Assembly (NCBI GenBank): GCA_020852275.1
Contig: JADZBE010000030.1
Span: forward strand, 42,966 to 106,965
DNA from: Phycisphaerales bacterium
Lineage (GTDB): Bacteria; Planctomycetota; Phycisphaerae; UBA1845
Direction of reading: 5' to 3'
DNA: 64,000 bases
Both the position numbers and the translations under genes were made by a program. Below are positions 61,650 through 64,000 of the stretch, piece by piece. A model generated the notes under the pieces. That model made no database searches. It had not been told where the DNA came from and saw only the letters and a program-made list of their open reading frames with translations. The first letter of the stretch is position 1, and the number at the start of each line of letters is the position of its first letter.

Positions 61650-62936
61650 ATGCGCGTTGTCAACATCGAGACATTCAGGCTGGGCGTCCGCAACCTGTGG
61701 CTGCACAAGCTGCGGTCGCTGCTGACCGTCCTGGGCATCATCTTCGGCGTGGCCGCGGTGATCTGCATGTTGTCCGTCAGCGAGGGCGCCAGCGCCGACG
61801 AGCTGCGCACCATCCAACTCCTGGGCACGCGGAACATCCTGGTCAACGCGGTGGTTCCGCAGCAGAACTCGCAGGCGTCGCAGGGCAGTTCCTCGCTCCT
61901 GGAATACGGCATCAAGCCCGCCGACGTTCAGCTCCTCACCGCCACCATCCCCCACCTGTCCTCGATCACGACGATGCGCACCGTCTCCGACCAGGTGCGC
62001 TGCCGCGACCGCCGCGCCACGGCCACCGTGACCGGCGTCGATCCGACGTTCTTCCAGGCGGTCAACATCGACATCGCCTTCGGGCGCACGCTTTCCGATC
62101 AGGACCTCATGGAGAACCGCGCGGTCTGCGTCATCGGCGACGACGTGCGCCGCGACCTCTTCGCCCATCAGGACCCCATCGGGCAGGTCGTCCTCGCCAC
62201 GCGCTTCCCGACGGCCGTGCCGTTCGAGGTCGTGGGCGTGCTGAAGAATGTGCAGACCGCCGGCGCCCCGCAGCGCGGCGTGGAGGAGCGCAACCTCAAC
62301 CGCGAGGTGCTGGTGCCGTTCTCCGCGGCCAACAAGCTCTTCGGCGAAATCACCGTGAAGCGCCGGACCGGTTCGCGCGAGATGACCAAGGTGCTGATTT
62401 CGGGGCTGATCATTCAGGTGGACGACCTCGCGCACGTGCTGTCCGTTTCGGAAATGGTGAAGCGCGTGCTGGAGCGCAATCATTCGGTGCAGGACTACGA
62501 AGTGAAAGTTCCGCTGGCGCGGCTGATGATCGCCGAGAAGAAAAAGCGGAACAACCAGATGGTGCTGGGTTTCATCGCGGGCATCTCGCTGCTGGTCGGC
62601 GGCATCGGCATCATGAACATCATGCTGGCGACGGTGACCGAGCGCACGCGCGAGATCGGCGTGCGGCGGGCGCTGGGCGCGCGGCGGCGGCACATCACCG
62701 TGCAGTTCCTCGTCGAGACCATTGTCCTCTCCACCGGCGGCGGACTGGTCGGCGTCGCGCTCGGCTGGCTCGGCTCCTCGATCCTCAGCCGTTACGCCGA
62801 GTGGCAGCCCGTCATTCAGCCCCAGTACATGCTGCTGAGCTTCGGGCTGTCCATGCTCGTGGGTCTGGTCTCGGGCATGTACCCGGCCATTCAGGCGGCG
62901 CGGCTGGACCCGATCGAGGCGCTGCGTCATGAGTAG
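61650..62936 (+). CDS. ABC transporter permease, MacB/FtsX type
   Basis: 428 residues. FRLGVRNLWLHKLRSLLTVLGIIFGVAAVICMLSV gives the first membrane helix; a large periplasmic (MacB-PCD-like) domain follows (about 45-285: EGASADELRTIQLLGTRNIL, VNIDIAFGRTL, ENRAVCVIGDDVRRDLF); three helices at the C-terminus with ISLLVGGIGIMNIMLATVTERTREIGVRRALGARRRHI, the FtsX signature loop, and MYPAIQAARLDPIEALRHE. Works with a separate ATPase and often a membrane-fusion protein to move lipopeptides, drugs or lipoproteins by mechanotransmission. No ATPase gene is next to it. Confidence 0.93.
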   Translation: MRVVNIETFRLGVRNLWLHKLRSLLTVLGIIFGVAAVICMLSVSEGASADELRTIQLLGTRNILVNAVVPQQNSQASQGSSSLLEYGIKPADVQLLTATIPHLSSITTMRTVSDQVRCRDRRATATVTGVDPTFFQAVNIDIAFGRTLSDQDLMENRAVCVIGDDVRRDLFAHQDPIGQVVLATRFPTAVPFEVVGVLKNVQTAGAPQRGVEERNLNREVLVPFSAANKLFGEITVKRRTGSREMTKVLISGLIIQVDDLAHVLSVSEMVKRVLERNHSVQDYEVKVPLARLMIAEKKKRNNQMVLGFIAGISLLVGGIGIMNIMLATVTERTREIGVRRALGARRRHITVQFLVETIVLSTGGGLVGVALGWLGSSILSRYAEWQPVIQPQYMLLSFGLSMLVGLVSGMYPAIQAARLDPIEALRHE

Positions 62937-63006
62937 GGCGAAACGCCCCATGCAAGGAGTCGGCGCGAGCAAGCCGTCGAACGGTCGCACACTCCAGCGC
63001 GCCGGG

Positions 63007-63035
63007 TGGCACGGGTCCGCTGCTGCGGACCCGTG
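63007..63035. repeat. GGGTCCGCTGCTGCGGACCC hairpin, second copy
   Basis: Identical stem-loop to 61443-61475, preceded by GGTGGCA. Confidence 0.88.
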
Positions 63036-63154
63036 CGGGGCGGGAACGCGCCTGGGCGGCCCGCGCTCCACGGATTTGCAAGTACGCCGGCCCGTGCGGC
63101 CCTCATTCAAGCCCGGAATGCGGTTGCCCAAGGTCGCCATCTCGAAGGGCCAAG

Positions 63155-63778
63155 ATGCACAAGGACCGGTCGGCAGTTGAGATTTTGCCTCGCCTGATTC
63201 TCGCCTCCGCCAGCCCGCAGCGCGCCGAGCTTCTGCGCCGGCACGAGTATGACTTTCGCGTCGTGCCGTCGCCGCTGCCGGAGCCGGAGGCGCCGCAACT
63301 GGGCTCGACAATGACCCCCGCGGCTTTGGCTGCAGAGCTGAGCGCCTTCAAGGCGAAGGCCGTCGCGACGCTTGTACGCGAGGGAGTCATTCTTGGAGCG
63401 GACACGGTGGCCGCGATCGGCGATCGGGTGTTCGGCAAGCCCGTCGATCGCGCGGACGCCCACCACACTCTCGCCAGCCTCGGCGGGACCAGCCACCAGG
63501 TCATCACGGGATTGACCTTGCTCGACGCCGCGACCGGCCGATGCGACACGCGCACGGACACGACCGTCGTCGTCATGCGGCGGCTGAGCGAGGCGGAGCT
63601 GGAAGGCTATCTCGACACCGGCGCGTGGGAAGGCAAGGCCGGGGCGTATGGCATTCAAGATCACGGCGACGCGTTCGTGGAGCGGATTGAGGGGAGCTTC
63701 ACGAACGTCGTGGGGCTGCCGATGGAGCTGCTGGCGGAGATGCTCGGGGCGTGGCTTGCCGGCGCGGGAAGGGCGTAG
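63155..63778 (+). CDS. maf: Maf-type nucleotide pyrophosphatase
   Basis: 207 residues. Maf proteins hydrolyse non-canonical or canonical NTPs (dTTP/UTP or m7GTP groups) to prevent misincorporation. ILASASPQRAELLRR (substrate-binding loop), FKAKAVAT, GVILGADTVAAIGDRVFGKP with the catalytic Asp, GTSHQVITGLTLL and WEGKAGAYGIQDHGDAFVERIEGSFTNVVGLP. YGIQDHG and SFTNVVGLP match the YhdE/dTTP-UTP type more than YceF. The ATG at 63155 gives about ten extra residues; homology begins at PRLILASASP. Cytoplasmic. Confidence 0.93.
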   Translation: MHKDRSAVEILPRLILASASPQRAELLRRHEYDFRVVPSPLPEPEAPQLGSTMTPAALAAELSAFKAKAVATLVREGVILGADTVAAIGDRVFGKPVDRADAHHTLASLGGTSHQVITGLTLLDAATGRCDTRTDTTVVVMRRLSEAELEGYLDTGAWEGKAGAYGIQDHGDAFVERIEGSFTNVVGLPMELLAEMLGAWLAGAGRA

Positions 63779-63797
63779 GGCGGGCTATGCCCGCCGC

Positions 63798-64000
63798 TCG
63801 TCATTCCCGCCCGGGCGGGAATCCAGACCCGCCCGGGACGCCCTCGCGCGCGTCATCCTCACGATAGCGCACCTCGCGCCTTCGCGAGTCATTCCCGGGC
63901 AGGCGGAAATCGAGCCGGCGGCCCCACCCTGCCCCAGGTCCCGGCGCATCGAAGAACGGCCCTGCCTCACCCCCGTCAATCCCGCGCAGGTGGGAATCCA
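63798..64000. repeat. CATTCCCGC elements, compound (copy 9, runs off the window)
   Basis: CGTCATTCCCGCCCGGGCGG at 63801, a second GTCATTCCCGGGCAGGCGG near 63889 and a third GTCAATCCCGCGCAGGTGG near 63976. Starts about 20 bp after the maf stop and continues past the window edge. Confidence 0.8.

Noticed and set aside
61644..63311. 555-codon frame opposite the FtsX-type permease
   Set aside because: Antisense of the permease and the following repeats; His/Asp/Arg-rich.

Overview
This is a GC-rich bacterial chromosome segment, most likely from the phylum Planctomycetota (a Phycisphaerae-like lineage is my best guess, not proven). The indications are a small ECF sigma factor directly upstream of a giant Ser/Thr kinase with a tetratricopeptide-type tail (41-45 kb), DUF1573 and DUF4159 proteins, many secreted proteins of unknown function, and intergenic DNA packed with dispersed hairpin repeats. 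LpxI and an UDP-sugar-oxidoreductase-like gene fit a diderm envelope.

Layout. 0-10.9 kb: a four-helix-bundle gene in a repeat nest, an acyl-CoA dehydrogenase, a UgpC/MalK-type ABC ATPase, a bacterial sugar transferase, a zinc-ribbon membrane protein, a DUF1573 protein, a ridA-scpA pair, two small membrane proteins and a Gfo/Idh/MocA oxidoreductase. 10.9-12.4 kb: a gene-free repeat region. 12.4-15.5 kb: a copper-type P1B ATPase convergent with a phosphoglycolate-phosphatase-like HAD enzyme. 16.1-22.3 kb: the classical fatty-acid synthesis cluster rpmF-plsX-fabH-fabD-fabG-acpP-fabF, with an unusual heptamer-repeat spacer before fabD. 22.7-29.6 kb: a short FliN-like protein, a second acyl-CoA dehydrogenase, an APC permease, a solute-binding protein plus ABC ATPase pair lacking a permease, and a BFD-type [2Fe-2S] protein. 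29.9-35.4 kb: a beta-propeller lipoprotein and a CHASE2-adenylate cyclase.

At 35.8 kb a tRNA-Lys(UUU) gene abuts a decayed tyrosine-recombinase tail and a fragment of a sigma-54 activator: the scar of an integrated element. 36.9-40.7 kb codes for three secreted proteins (Cys-rich module, trypsin-like protease, large surface protein). 40.9-44.8 kb is the ECF sigma / kinase pair. 45.1-49.5 kb is the most interesting accessory block: a tightly coupled three-gene cassette ending in a GHKL (Hsp90/MutL/MORC-like) ATPase, of lower GC than its surroundings, next to a truncated, repeat-interrupted C5 DNA methyltransferase. 49.8-63.8 kb returns to housekeeping and secreted functions: a LPP20/FlgT-like protein, leucyl aminopeptidase, a small lipoprotein, LpxI, a PQQ-type sugar dehydrogenase, RpoN, a DUF4159 protein, a MacB/FtsX-type permease and Maf.

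A second theme is the repeat load: at least nine copies or fragments of a ~200-bp inverted-repeat element, most of them at the 3' ends of genes, at least three other hairpin families, and about ten unrelated tandem arrays of 7-35 bp units.
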